Below are positions 1 through 7,883 of a stretch of DNA of 64,000 nucleotides, piece by piece; within the stretch, counting starts at the first letter, position 1; each line of letters starts with the position of its first letter. A program made the position numbers and the translations under genes. The stretch is taken from NCBI RefSeq assembly GCF_036059255.1, contig NZ_CP107947.1, positions 3,844,001 through 3,908,000 on the forward strand. Reading direction: 5' to 3'. Source of the stretch: Micromonospora sp. NBC_00389. Lineage in GTDB: Bacteria > Actinomycetota > Actinomycetes > Mycobacteriales > Micromonosporaceae. A model generated the notes under the pieces. The model was not told the DNA's origin. It ran no database searches and saw only the letters and a program-made list of their open reading frames with translations.

Positions 1-990
1 GCCAAGGACGCGCTGTTGCCGCACATGCGGGAGTTCAGCCGTTGGCTCATCGAGCGGTGGCGGGGCGGGGACTGGGTGCCCGAGGTTATCCACGCGCACT
101 TCTGGATGAGTGGCCTGGCCGCGCTGACCGCCGGTCGGCAGACCGGGGTGCCGGTGGTGCAGACGTACCACGCGCTGGGCACCGTGAAGCGCCGCTACCA
201 GGGCGTGCAGGACACCAGCCCGGCCCGGCGGGTGTCCTACGAGCGCGAGTTGGGGCGCTCGGTCGACCGGGTGGTCGCGCAGTGCCGCGACGAGGTCGGC
301 GAGCTGGTCCGGATGGGGGTGCCCCGCTCTCGGATGACCGTCGTTCCCTCCGGGGTCAACCTCACCACGTTCTCGCCGTTCGGGCCGGCGGCGGACCGCG
401 AGCCCGGTCAGGCCCGGATCCTGACCGTGGGCCGGCTGGTCGAGCGCAAGGGCTTCCAGACGGTGGTCCGCGCGATGGAGCTGGTCCCGAACGCCGAGTG
501 CGTGGTGGTCGGTGGCCCACCCGAGGGGCTGCTGGAGACCGACCCGTACGCCCGGCGGTTGCGGGCGTTGGCCGAGTCGTGCGGGGTGGCCGACCGGGTA
601 CGGCTGGTCGGCGCGGTGCCCCGGGAGGAGATGGGCCGCTGGTACCGCTCCGCGGACCTGCTGGTCGCCGCCCCCTGGTACGAGCCGTTCGGGTTGACCC
701 CACTGGAGGCGATGGCCTGCGGGGTGCCGGTCGTCGGCACCGCCGTGGGCGGGATCCGCGACACCGTGGTCGACGGGACGACCGGTCTTCTCGTACCGGC
801 CCGGGACCCGCGCGCCCTGGCCGCCGCGATCCAGCGGCTGCTGGACGACCGGATCCGGCGTTTCGCGTACGCCACCGCGGCCCGCGAGCGGGTCCGGTCG
901 CGGTACTCGTGGGCGGTCACCGCCGAGCGGCTGGCGGAGGTCTACGGCGAGGTGGCCGCGGTGCGTCGGCCGACCCGGGTGGTGGCCTGA
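1..990 (+). CDS. Glycosyltransferase family 4 (GT-B), 5' end cut by window edge
   Basis: The frame is open from base 1, so the gene begins upstream of the window; about 329 residues are visible and the TTG at 16 is not a credible start. The protein is a retaining GT-B glycosyltransferase: the end of the acceptor-side Rossmann domain is followed by a donor domain with TVGRLVERKGF and the E-x7-E element in EPFGLTPLEAMACG, which contacts the nucleotide sugar in this family. Its stop codon TGA overlaps the ATG of the next gene, so it is translationally coupled to the heptose genes downstream. By context it probably adds a sugar to an envelope glycan or glycolipid in the cytoplasm; donor and acceptor cannot be read from sequence. 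Confidence 0.88.
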   Translation, partial: AKDALLPHMREFSRWLIERWRGGDWVPEVIHAHFWMSGLAALTAGRQTGVPVVQTYHALGTVKRRYQGVQDTSPARRVSYERELGRSVDRVVAQCRDEVGELVRMGVPRSRMTVVPSGVNLTTFSPFGPAADREPGQARILTVGRLVERKGFQTVVRAMELVPNAECVVVGGPPEGLLETDPYARRLRALAESCGVADRVRLVGAVPREEMGRWYRSADLLVAAPWYEPFGLTPLEAMACGVPVVGTAVGGIRDTVVDGTTGLLVPARDPRALAAAIQRLLDDRIRRFAYATAARERVRSRYSWAVTAERLAEVYGEVAAVRRPTRVVA

Positions 991-1688
991 TGCCGGCGGG
1001 CACCCTGCTCGACACCCACCTGACGAATCTCGCCGCAGCGCTGGCGCCCTATCGGGGGTGCGAGCCACAGCTCGCGCGTTGGGGTGCGCAGTTGGCGCGC
1101 CGGCTGGCCGCCGGCGGGCGGTTGCTGGTCGCCGGCAACGGCGGCAGCGCCGCCGAGGCCCAGCACCTCACCGCCGAACTCGTCGGCAAACTCCACCACG
1201 ACCGCCAACCGCTCTCCGCCATCGCCCTGCACGCCGAAACCAGCGCCCTCACCGCCATCGCCAACGACTACGGCTACACCGACGTCTACGCCCGCCAGGT
1301 CCGCGCCCACGGCCGACCCGGCGACATCCTCCTGCTCCTCAGCACCAGCGGCACCAGTGCCAACCTCCTCACCGCCGCCCATGCCGGCCGCGACGCCGGC
1401 CTGGTCACCTGGGCGCTCACCGGGCCCGCCCCCAACCCCCTCGCCGACGCCTGCGACGACGTGCTCGCCGTCGGGTCCCCCGACACCCAGGTCGTCCAGG
1501 AACTGCACCTGGTCACCAGCCACCTGCTCTGCGAGTACGTCGAACAGGAACTGCCCGCCGCGCTGGCCGCGTCCACCCAGCCCCCGCCGGCCGAGCCCGC
1601 CCCGGCCGGTCGGCTCCCATCCGGGCCGGTGCGTACCGGGGTCGAGGTGGTGCTCGACAGCGGGACCGGACAGCAGGTCGACGCGTGA
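990..1688 (+). CDS. gmhA: SIS-domain phosphosugar isomerase, sedoheptulose-7-phosphate isomerase type
   Basis: The 232-residue product is a single SIS domain of the GmhA family, which converts sedoheptulose 7-phosphate to D-glycero-D-manno-heptose 7-phosphate. Visible signatures are the sugar-phosphate loop AGNGGSAAEAQH near residue 47, the serine loop STSGTSANLL near residue 112, and a late H-x5-H segment (LHLVTSHLL) typical of the metal/active-site helix. The ATG at 990 overlaps the previous stop. The C-terminal 40 residues are Pro/Ala-rich and probably disordered. Genes for a heptose kinase/adenylyltransferase and a GT9 enzyme follow, which supports the heptose assignment over a generic sugar isomerase; substrate remains inferred. 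Confidence 0.85.
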   Translation: MPAGTLLDTHLTNLAAALAPYRGCEPQLARWGAQLARRLAAGGRLLVAGNGGSAAEAQHLTAELVGKLHHDRQPLSAIALHAETSALTAIANDYGYTDVYARQVRAHGRPGDILLLLSTSGTSANLLTAAHAGRDAGLVTWALTGPAPNPLADACDDVLAVGSPDTQVVQELHLVTSHLLCEYVEQELPAALAASTQPPPAEPAPAGRLPSGPVRTGVEVVLDSGTGQQVDA

Positions 1689-1704
1689 GGATGAGGAGGC
1701 AAGC

Positions 1705-3216
1705 GTGAGGGGACCCGTGGTGGTAATCGGGGACACCCTGCTCGACCGGGACGTGGAAGGGGTGGTGAACCGCCTCTGCCCGGACTCCCCGGTGCCGGTG
1801 CTCGACGAGACCTCGGCCATCGACCGGCCCGGTGGCGCCGGCCTGGCGGCGGTCTTCGCGGCCGCACAGGGCGCCGAGGTGGTGCTGGTGACCGCGCTCG
1901 CCGACGACGCTGGCGGCGCCCGGCTGAGCTCGCTGCTCGCCGCCGCCGGGGTGCAGGTGTATCCGCTGGCCCTGGCCGGCGCGACGCCGGAGAAGATCCG
2001 GCTGCGGGCCCGAGGGCGGGTGCTGCTGCGCCACGACCGCGGCGTCGCGCCCGGCGAACCGGGCCAGCCCTCCGACGAGGTGCTGCGGGTGATCGGCGCG
2101 GCATCGGCGGTGCTGGTCAGCGACTACGGCCGGGGGGTGGCGCGGCAGCCCGCGCTGCGCGCCGCACTGGCCGCCACCCGCGCGCCGGTGGTGTGGGACC
2201 CGCACCCGCGCGGACCGGCCGCGGTGCCCGGCGTGCACCTGGCCACACCGAACGAGTCGGAGGTACGCGAGCTGGTTCCCACCCTGCCCGGGGCGTCCCG
2301 GTTGGCGACCGCCTCCCGGGGCGCGCAGGGGCTGCGCCGGCGCTGGCGGGCCGGCGCGGTCGCGGTGACCCTGGGCGGGGACGGCGCGCTGCTCTGTCAC
2401 GCCGGATCGACGCCGCTGGTGGTGCCCACCCCGGGCAGCGCCGAGGGGGACACCTGCGGGGCCGGCGACCGGTTCGCGGCCGCCGCCAGTCTCGCGCTGG
2501 CTCAGGGCGCGCTGGTCTCCGAGGCGGTGCAGGCCGCGGTCGCCGAGGCGTCCGCGTACGTGGCCGGTGGGGGAGTGGCCGCGGCACTGCCGCAGTCGGG
2601 AACGAGAGGCGGCCCGGTGAGCACCGGCGTGGTCGGCTCGGGTGGTGACCGGGTGGGTGTCGCGGCGGTCGCCACGCTGCTCGCCGACGTGCGCGCCTCC
2701 GGCGGCACGGTGGTGGCCACCGGCGGCTGCTTCGACCTGCTGCACGCCGGGCACGTTGCCACCCTGCAGGCAGCCCGGCAGCTCGGCGACTGCCTGATCG
2801 TCTGCGTCAACTCCGACGCCAGCGTGGCCGGGTTGAAGGGGCCGGAGCGGCCGGTGATGTCCGAGGGCGACCGCAGCCGGTTGCTGGCCGCGCTGAGCTG
2901 TGTGGACGCGGTCATGATCTTCGACGAGTCGACCCCGGACGCGGCGCTGTCCTGGCTGCGCCCGGACATCTGGGTCAAGGGCGGGGACTACGCCACCGGC
3001 GGTGGAGACGCCGCGACGCTGCCCGAGGCGGAGGTCCTGCGCCGGTGGGGCGGTCACACGGTGGTGGTGCCGTACCTGGACGGCCGGTCCACCACCGACA
3101 TGATCGCTCGCTCCGGGCACGCCACCGGCGCGTGCTGCACCGTCGGCCAACCGGCGGAGCAGGACCGGTTCTCCGCGCCGTCGTCGGCCACGCCCGGCGG
3201 GGAGCGGACGCGATGA
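1705..3216 (+). CDS. hldE: Bifunctional heptose-7-phosphate kinase / heptose-1-phosphate adenylyltransferase
   Basis: Two fused domains make a 503-residue protein. Residues 1-320 are a PfkB/ribokinase fold, with the catalytic GAGD motif at 252-255. Residues 330-480 are a cytidylyltransferase-like domain with the nucleotide-binding H-x-G-H at 347-350 (FDLLHAGHV). In HldE these domains phosphorylate heptose 7-phosphate at C1 and transfer AMP to give ADP-heptose. GTG 1705 is chosen because a good ribosome site (GAGGAGG, 1694-1700) sits 5 nt upstream. The stop overlaps the next start (ATGA). In the usual pathway a phosphatase, GmhB, acts between the two HldE steps; no gmhB is visible in this window. 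Confidence 0.87.
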   Translation: MRGPVVVIGDTLLDRDVEGVVNRLCPDSPVPVLDETSAIDRPGGAGLAAVFAAAQGAEVVLVTALADDAGGARLSSLLAAAGVQVYPLALAGATPEKIRLRARGRVLLRHDRGVAPGEPGQPSDEVLRVIGAASAVLVSDYGRGVARQPALRAALAATRAPVVWDPHPRGPAAVPGVHLATPNESEVRELVPTLPGASRLATASRGAQGLRRRWRAGAVAVTLGGDGALLCHAGSTPLVVPTPGSAEGDTCGAGDRFAAAASLALAQGALVSEAVQAAVAEASAYVAGGGVAAALPQSGTRGGPVSTGVVGSGGDRVGVAAVATLLADVRASGGTVVATGGCFDLLHAGHVATLQAARQLGDCLIVCVNSDASVAGLKGPERPVMSEGDRSRLLAALSCVDAVMIFDESTPDAALSWLRPDIWVKGGDYATGGGDAATLPEAEVLRRWGGHTVVVPYLDGRSTTDMIARSGHATGACCTVGQPAEQDRFSAPSSATPGGERTR

Positions 3217-3917
3217 CCGCCACGTCACCCGGCGCCGGGCCCACGGTGCTGGTCACCGGCGGCTCCAGCGGGCTCGGTGCAGCGGTGGTCGCCGCGGTGG
3301 CCGCCTCCGGTGGCCGGCCACTCGTGCTGGACCGGCGGCCGCCGGCCGACGACGGGGTGTCCTGGACCGAGTGCGACCTGGCCGACACCCGGGCCGCCGA
3401 GGTGGCCACCCGGCACATCGCCGAGCAGGCCGGTGGCGTGGACGCGGTGGTCACCGCCGCCGGCATCGACGTGCCGGGCCGGCTCGCCGACGTGCCGGGG
3501 GAGACCTGGGACCGGATCATCGCCGTGGACCTGCTGGCCACCGCCGCGGTGATCCGGGCCGCCCTGCCGTTCCTACAGATCTCCCGGGGCCGCATCGTCA
3601 CCGTCGCCTCGACGCTGGGCGTGAAGGCGGTCAGTGACGCCACCGCGTACTGCGCGGCGAAGTTCGGCGTGGTCGGCTTCACCCGCGCACTCGCCGCCGA
3701 ACTCGCCGGACAGGTCGGCGTCACCCTGCTCATCCCGGGCGGAATGCGGACCGCGTTCTTCGACGAGCGCGACCCGCAGTACAAGCCAGGGGCGGACGCC
3801 ATCCTCAACGATCCCGCCGACACCGCCGCCGCCATCATGTTCGCCCTCAGCCAGCCCTCCGGCTGCGCGGTACGCGAACTGGTGGTCTGCGCCGAGCAGG
3901 AGACCTCGTACCCGTGA
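3213..3917 (+). CDS. Short-chain dehydrogenase/reductase
   Basis: This 234-residue classical SDR has the cofactor loop TGGSSGLG at 15-22, a serine in the VASTLG strand, and the catalytic Tyr146 and Lys150 (YCAAK). It starts with an ATGA overlap on hldE and ends in a GTGA overlap with the GT9 gene, so it belongs to the same transcript. A sugar-oxidising or epimerising role in the heptose pathway is attractive but unproven. It is a short classical SDR, not an extended SDR like the known ADP-heptose epimerase HldD, so it should not be named hldD. The substrate is unknown. Confidence 0.85.
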   Translation: MTATSPGAGPTVLVTGGSSGLGAAVVAAVAASGGRPLVLDRRPPADDGVSWTECDLADTRAAEVATRHIAEQAGGVDAVVTAAGIDVPGRLADVPGETWDRIIAVDLLATAAVIRAALPFLQISRGRIVTVASTLGVKAVSDATAYCAAKFGVVGFTRALAAELAGQVGVTLLIPGGMRTAFFDERDPQYKPGADAILNDPADTAAAIMFALSQPSGCAVRELVVCAEQETSYP

Positions 3918-4867
3918 TCCTCGTCCTGCGCGCCCTCGGCGTCGGCGACCTCGTCACGGCGGTGCCCGCACTGCGGGCGCTGCGCGCCGCGTACCCCGAT
4001 CGGGAGTTGGCGCTCGCCGCGCCCGCCTGGCTGGCCCCGCTGGTCGACCTGGTCGGCGGTGTCGACCACCTGGTCGACACCGCCGGGCTGGATCGGCCGG
4101 CGTGGCCCGGCCCGGCTCCGGAGGTCGCGGTGAACCTGCACGGGCGCGGCCCGCAGTCACACCGGCTGCTCGCCGCCGCCCGACCCGGGCGGCTGCTCGC
4201 CTTCGCCAACCGGGACGCCGGTTTCGCCGCCGGCCCGCGGTGGGTCGCCGACGAACACGAGGTGGATCGGTGGTGCCGGCTGCTGTCCTGGTACGGGATC
4301 CCAGCCGACCCTGGGGATCTCGCGCTGCGCCGGCCCGCGCCGGCCGGACTGCCCACCGGCGCCACCGTGCTGCATCCTGGCAGCAAGATTCCCGCCAAGC
4401 GCTGGCCCGCCGAGCGGTTCGCCGCGCTGGCCCGGGCGCTCACCGACCGGGGGCACCGGGTGCTGCTCACCGGATCGGCCGACGAGCGACCGCTGGCCGC
4501 CCGGGTGGCCGACGCGGCCGGCCTGCCGCCCACCGCCGTGCTGGCCGGCCGGACCGACCTCGGCGCGCTGGCCGCGCTGGTCGCCGACGCCCGACTGGTG
4601 GTCAGTGGGGACACCGGTGTGGCCCACCTGGCCACCGGCTACGGCACGGCCTCGGTGGTGCTCTTCGGGCCGGTGCCGCCGGCCCACTGGGGACCGCCGC
4701 CGGACCGGCCCCGGCACCGGGTGCTCTGGGCCGGCGAGGGGGACCGGCCCAGGTGGGACGGGGTGGGAAGCCATCCGACCTTGGCGGCCGTACCCCTCGA
4801 CGAGGTGTTGGCCGCCGTGGCTGAGGTGGAACGGGTGGTGCGGGTCTCCGGTGCGGTTGCGGCGTAG
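3914..4867 (+). CDS. Glycosyltransferase family 9, heptosyltransferase-like
   Basis: The 317-residue product matches the GT9 family (ADP-heptose:LPS heptosyltransferases). The N-terminal half opens ILVLRALGVGDLVTAVPALRAL, as in WaaC/WaaF. The donor half carries LHPGSKIPAKRWP near residue 153 and the family signature SGDTGVAHLA near residue 230. The GTG start overlaps the SDR stop. GT9 enzymes move heptose from ADP-heptose to a lipid or glycan acceptor. Here it closes the set of heptose genes, so it is the likely consumer of the ADP-heptose made by the upstream enzymes. The organism has no LPS, so the acceptor must differ. Confidence 0.87.
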   Translation: MILVLRALGVGDLVTAVPALRALRAAYPDRELALAAPAWLAPLVDLVGGVDHLVDTAGLDRPAWPGPAPEVAVNLHGRGPQSHRLLAAARPGRLLAFANRDAGFAAGPRWVADEHEVDRWCRLLSWYGIPADPGDLALRRPAPAGLPTGATVLHPGSKIPAKRWPAERFAALARALTDRGHRVLLTGSADERPLAARVADAAGLPPTAVLAGRTDLGALAALVADARLVVSGDTGVAHLATGYGTASVVLFGPVPPAHWGPPPDRPRHRVLWAGEGDRPRWDGVGSHPTLAAVPLDEVLAAVAEVERVVRVSGAVAA

Positions 4868-5834
4868 TGATCCGGGTCGGCCCGGATACGGCCGTCGACG
4901 GCGCGGCAAGGGGTGGCTCTTCGTCGACCCGGCCGGCGCCCCGGTCAAGGACCCCGACGTCCTGGCCCGACTGCGCGAGCTGGTCATCCCGCCGGCCTGG
5001 CAGGGCGTCTGGATCTCGCCGTACCCGAACGGGCACATCCAGGCGACCGGCGTCGACGCGGCCGGGCGCAAGCAGTACGTGTACCACCCGCTGTGGCGGG
5101 AGAAGCAGGACGAGGCGAAGTTCGACCACATGCTGGAGGTGGCCCGGCGGCTGCCGGTGTTGCGCGAGCGCGTGGGGCGCGACCTGGACGGCCGGGGGTT
5201 GGGTCGGGACCGGGTGCTGGCCACCGTGGCCCGGCTGTTGGACATGGGAATGTTCCGGGTCGGCAGCGACCAGTACGCGGCCGGCGATGAGCCGACGTTC
5301 GGGGTGTCCACCCTGCGCCCGGAGCATGCCCGGACCCGAGGCGGCTGTGTGGTCTTCGAGTTCCCCGCGAAGGGCGGCATCGAGCAGGTGCGCCGGATCG
5401 AGGATCCGGAGCTGTGCCAGGTGCTGACCAACCTGCGCCGTCGCCGACGGGAGGCGGACCGGCTGTTCGGCTACTGGGACGGTCGGGAGTGGCGCGACGT
5501 GCGCAGCGACGAGGTCAACGGCTACCTGCGCGACGCCAGCGGCGGGGAGATGACGGCCAAGGATTTCCGCACCTGGCACGCCACCGTGCTCGCCGCCACC
5601 GAGCTGGCCACCGTCGGCCCGGCGCGCTCGATGACCGCCCGGCGCAAGGCCGTGGTCGCGGTGATGCGCGCGGTGGCCGAGTTGTTGGGCAACACCCCCA
5701 CGGTGGCGCGTGCATCCTATGTGGATCCTCGGGTGGTCGACCTCTACCACGACGGGATGGTGGCGCCGGTGGATCCACGGGCGCCGCGTGAGGAGGCCGA
5801 ACGGGTCGTGTTGGAGCTGCTGGAGAAGGCCTGA
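4851..5834 (+). CDS. DNA topoisomerase IB
   Basis: This is a 327-residue poxvirus-type topoisomerase IB, which relaxes supercoils through a 3'-phosphotyrosyl intermediate. The N-terminal DNA-binding part begins RLRRSDPGRPGYGRRRRGKG, the usual opening in bacterial members. The catalytic part includes KDFRTWHAT (Arg240) and LGNTPTVARASYVDP, with the nucleophile Tyr290. GTG 4851 is chosen because it restores that conserved opening; it makes the gene overlap the GT9 gene by 17 nt. The overlap implies co-transcription with the sugar operon, although the function is unrelated. Confidence 0.9.
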   Translation: MRLRRSDPGRPGYGRRRRGKGWLFVDPAGAPVKDPDVLARLRELVIPPAWQGVWISPYPNGHIQATGVDAAGRKQYVYHPLWREKQDEAKFDHMLEVARRLPVLRERVGRDLDGRGLGRDRVLATVARLLDMGMFRVGSDQYAAGDEPTFGVSTLRPEHARTRGGCVVFEFPAKGGIEQVRRIEDPELCQVLTNLRRRRREADRLFGYWDGREWRDVRSDEVNGYLRDASGGEMTAKDFRTWHATVLAATELATVGPARSMTARRKAVVAVMRAVAELLGNTPTVARASYVDPRVVDLYHDGMVAPVDPRAPREEAERVVLELLEKA

Positions 5835-5995
5835 CCGGCCCCGCCGACGTTCCTGGGGGAGAGCGACGGGACCGGGGTCTCGGCTTGGCGAGCGGAGGTG
5901 ACACCGGGCGGCCGCCCGCTGCGGCATGGCGGCGGGCGCCTCGCCACGGCCCCCGTTGGCGGCCGATCATGAGCTCGGGTCGGCCGCGCTGCCTG

Positions 5996-7030
5996 TCAGT
6001 CTGCCCGCGACAAGTTGACCGTGGACGCCGGGCGGTTGACGATCCGCGCCGGATCCGACTGGCCCTCGCGGTACGCCTGCGGGCTCAGCCCGTAGGCGAC
6101 CCGGAACACCCGGCTGAAGTGGGCCTTGTCGGGAAACCCCCAGCGCGCGGCGATGGTCTGCACGGACTGGGTACGCAGCGTCGGGTCGGTGAGGTCGCGT
6201 CGGCACCGCGCCAGCCGCAGGTCCCGGATGTACGACGCCACGGTGGCCTCCTCGCCCTCGAACAGCCGGTGCAGCGAGCGCAGCGAGATGTGGTGGGCGT
6301 CCGCGACGGCCTGCGGGCTGATTGCCGCGTCGCCGAGGTGGCGGTGGACGTACGCCTGCACCTGGGTGACAAGCGCGCGGCGGCGTACCTCGGTGGGCAC
6401 CTCGTCCTCGGCGACCAGGTGCCGTCCGAGCATGGTGGTGGCCAGGTCCAGCCCGACCGCGCCGAGCCGGCTGGCGTCGGCGGCGTGGTACTGCTCGGGG
6501 TGCCCGGTGACCTGGCGCAGGAACTGCGCCAGCAGCGCCCCGATCCCCTCGCTGCCGGACATCCGGCCGCCGTAGAGCGCGGCCATCCGCTGCGGCGGCA
6601 GCGGCAGCGCGGCGTGCGGAATCAGCGTGATGATCGAGGTGGCCTGGTCCCGTGCCGGCTCGGTCGCGTGGTGACAGACGTCGTGCGGGCGGGAGGCGTC
6701 GTAGAAGGTGAACTCGCCGGCCTGGATCTCACTGTGGCGACCGTCCTGGCTGGACGTGCCGACGCCGCCGGTGGTGAGGGCGAGCACGTAGAACTCCGGG
6801 TCGGAGCGACGGACCAGCTTGCGGGTGCGGGTGGCGTCCAGCGACGGGTACTGGTACTCGACCAGCTGGATCGGGCCGAGGTCGATGAAGTCGGCGCGGG
6901 CGGCGAAGTCGTCGGTGTGCGCGGACTGGATCCGCAGCGGCGCCGAGGTGCGCGCGACCAGGTCGAGCCACATCCCGAACCGCTCACCCGGCGGCAGGAC
7001 GGTGGTGTCGACGGTGTCCCGGTGCAGCAT
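5996..7030 (-). CDS. AraC-family transcriptional regulator
   Basis: The 344-residue protein has an N-terminal AraC-binding-like region and a C-terminal double helix-turn-helix (about residues 235-335, including AVADAHHISLRSLHRLF and WGFPDKAHFSRVFRVAYG). It lies 10 nt downstream of the TetR gene on the same strand and is probably co-transcribed with it. Its target is not evident; the divergent efflux gene is one candidate. The 161 nt between this gene and topoisomerase IB (5835-5995) hold no gene I can recognise. Confidence 0.88.
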   Translation of the reverse strand: MLHRDTVDTTVLPPGERFGMWLDLVARTSAPLRIQSAHTDDFAARADFIDLGPIQLVEYQYPSLDATRTRKLVRRSDPEFYVLALTTGGVGTSSQDGRHSEIQAGEFTFYDASRPHDVCHHATEPARDQATSIITLIPHAALPLPPQRMAALYGGRMSGSEGIGALLAQFLRQVTGHPEQYHAADASRLGAVGLDLATTMLGRHLVAEDEVPTEVRRRALVTQVQAYVHRHLGDAAISPQAVADAHHISLRSLHRLFEGEEATVASYIRDLRLARCRRDLTDPTLRTQSVQTIAARWGFPDKAHFSRVFRVAYGLSPQAYREGQSDPARIVNRPASTVNLSRAD

Positions 7031-7040
7031 CCGGCGCCCC

Positions 7041-7802
7041 TCAGACCGCTCGCCGCCGGATCAGGGCCTCGATGCCGTCGAGGATCCGGTCGAGGCCGAA
7101 GGTGAACTCCTCGTCCAGGTCGTCGTCCTGGTTCAGCACGCCGGAGGTCAGCACCCGGTGCAGCGCCGGGAAGCGGGCCGGGTCGATGAGCCGGCTGAGC
7201 ATCCGGCTGTACGCCGGCATCATCTCGCCCGGGTTCATGCCGGCGGCCCGGCTGCCCTCGGCGATCTGCGTGGAGAGGGTGGCCTCGTTGCGGACGTACC
7301 CGGTGATCAGCAGCAGTGTCGACATCTGCTCGCCCTCGGCCAGCGCGGTGCCGTCGAGGCAGCGCAGCCCGTCCTCCATCCAGCCGAGCGTCTGGGGGGT
7401 GATCGGCGGGCCGGTGATCGGCACGTGCAGCAGCCAGGGCCGCCGCCGCAGCACGTCGTGCTCGGCCCAGGCCCAGCGGGTGAGGCCGGCGCGCCAGTCG
7501 GCGTCCGGTGCGGCGGGACCGGGCGGCGGGCCGTACCCGGCGTCCACCATGAGCATCAGCAGCTCGTCCTTGGAGCCGATGTACCGGTAGAGGGCCATGG
7601 TGGCGGCGCCCAACTCCTTGGCCACCCGGCTCATCGAGACGGCCGCCAGCCCGTCGGCGTCGGCCACGCGCACGGCGGCGTCCACGATGCCGCTCACGGT
7701 CAGCCCGGGCCGGGGCCCCTTGGGAGGCCGCTCGCGCAGCCCCCAGGCGCTCTGGATGGCCGGCGGGATCGCCGGGCCGCTGTCGTCTGTCTTCGCCGCC
7801 AC
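7041..7802 (-). CDS. TetR-family repressor, likely controls the adjacent efflux pump
   Basis: This is a TetR-type regulator of 253 residues. The N-terminal helix-turn-helix reads VAADADGL-like sequence followed by MSRVAKELGAATMALYRYIGSKDEL, and the C-terminal ligand domain resembles the TetR_C class. GTG 7802 is preferred to the ATG at 7823 because an AAGGAGG ribosome site (7807-7813) lies between them, directly upstream of the GTG. The gene is divergent from a DHA2 transporter, and two matching inverted repeats sit between the two starts. This is the standard layout for drug-responsive self-repression. Confidence 0.9.
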   Translation of the reverse strand: MAAKTDDSGPAIPPAIQSAWGLRERPPKGPRPGLTVSGIVDAAVRVADADGLAAVSMSRVAKELGAATMALYRYIGSKDELLMLMVDAGYGPPPGPAAPDADWRAGLTRWAWAEHDVLRRRPWLLHVPITGPPITPQTLGWMEDGLRCLDGTALAEGEQMSTLLLITGYVRNEATLSTQIAEGSRAAGMNPGEMMPAYSRMLSRLIDPARFPALHRVLTSGVLNQDDDLDEEFTFGLDRILDGIEALIRRRAV

Positions 7803-7828
7803 ATTTCCTCCTTGCCTCGCCATCCTAG

Positions 7829-7872
7829 TTCTGCGTATGGTCTACGCAGAACAGCGTACGCCATACGCAGAA
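7829..7872. promoter_or_regulatory. Two tandem TetR-type operators
   Basis: Two copies of GCGTA-N5-TACGC lie side by side. The first is extended to TTCTGCGTA-N5-TACGCAGAA (7829-7851, perfect dyad); the second is 7854-7868 with its right arm extended to TACGCAGAA (7864-7872). Their centres (7840 and 7861) are 21 bp apart, two helical turns, so two dimers would bind the same DNA face. They sit between the TetR start and the transporter ribosome site, ideal for repressing both genes. Confidence 0.8.
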
Positions 7873-7883
7873 GGAGTCTTCCC

